Position numbers and translations under genes: made by a program. 64,000 nt of DNA, from positions 244,726 through 308,725 of the forward strand of contig JALHMZ010000001.1 of NCBI GenBank assembly GCA_022843785.1, read 5' to 3'. The notes beneath the pieces were generated by a model. That model had not been told where the DNA came from and did not search any database. It saw only the letters and a list, made by a program, of their open reading frames with translations. This stretch comes from Nitrospira sp. (GTDB lineage Bacteria; Nitrospirota; Nitrospiria; Nitrospirales; Nitrospiraceae). Positions 63,930 through 64,000 of this stretch are shown piece after piece. Positions within the stretch are counted from its first letter, which is position 1; every line of letters starts with the position of its first letter.

Positions 63930-64000
63930 CAGCCAAGCGATTGTGATCCACCGGAAACTGCACCAACTCAGGACCTTACACAGGCAGAAGAATAAAAATC

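Noticed and set aside
63726..63995. 89-codon frame containing WCARQELNLRPTGSK
   Set aside because: This peptide is the known artefact of translating the antisense strand of a tRNA gene; here it covers the tRNA-Arg fragment.

Overview
The window is chromosomal DNA of about 58-60% GC (by eye) from a Gram-negative bacterium. Protein sequences (complex I subunits, long-form PstA/PstC, FadL, Pal, LolA, a LuxI/LuxR pair and PCP-reductase-like domain proteins) look most like the genus Nitrospira (Nitrospirota, nitrite oxidisers). That assignment is inferred from remembered protein similarity, with no search behind it.

Layout. 1-11412: the distal part of a complex I operon, nuoF (5'-truncated by the window edge) to nuoN, all on the + strand. 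11470-20000: housekeeping and mixed genes: a YihY-type membrane protein, an ECF S-component-like membrane protein, a site-2 protease with CBS domains, a polysaccharide deacetylase overlapping a GNAT acetyltransferase, a glyoxalase, a DapF homologue with serine at both catalytic cysteine positions, and UvrC. 20046-26160: a quorum-sensing and signalling island: a FadL-type porin, a LuxR receptor and a LuxI synthase facing each other, then a near-canonical lux box between luxI and a divergent NarX/NarL-type two-component pair, then a pseudo-receiver/DHp protein. 26300-32952: a UPF0114 membrane protein and a minus-strand operon FIST sensor, large hybrid kinase with Hpt, second hybrid kinase. 33372-39934: a HerA-type ATPase carrying an in-frame copy of an intergenic-type repeat, a DUF486 protein, a compact UvrA, and a HepT/MntA toxin-antitoxin cassette flanked by direct repeats of the uvrA 5' end. 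40061-46940: a + strand cluster of UbiE/MenG, a B12-type radical SAM protein, a Usp-Usp-PCP_red-rubredoxin-PCP_red-PCP_red fusion, a radical SAM/SPASM-PCP_red fusion and a CopD/HemJ-like membrane protein. This looks like an uncharacterised tetrapyrrole- or quinone-related pathway and is the best candidate for a new system. 47139-51966: a 2OG-Fe(II) oxygenase, LolA, FtsK and a PagL-like deacylase. 52334-60302: the phosphate regulon pstSCAB-phoU with a four-unit PHO-box-like array, plus a phosphate-selective porin. 60466-63628: small and envelope genes (MsrA, PilZ, Pal and two short proteins). 63882-63929: an isolated 3' half of a tRNA-Arg, probably an attachment site whose integrated element lies to the right of the window.

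Running through the intergenic spaces is a family of roughly 75-110 bp palindromic elements built from iterated ~7-bp units (CGTGAAG, CTCAGTC, CGTCAAC, GTGAGGC types). They occur in many operon gaps, touch stop or start codons, and in one case are translated in frame inside the HerA-type ATPase.
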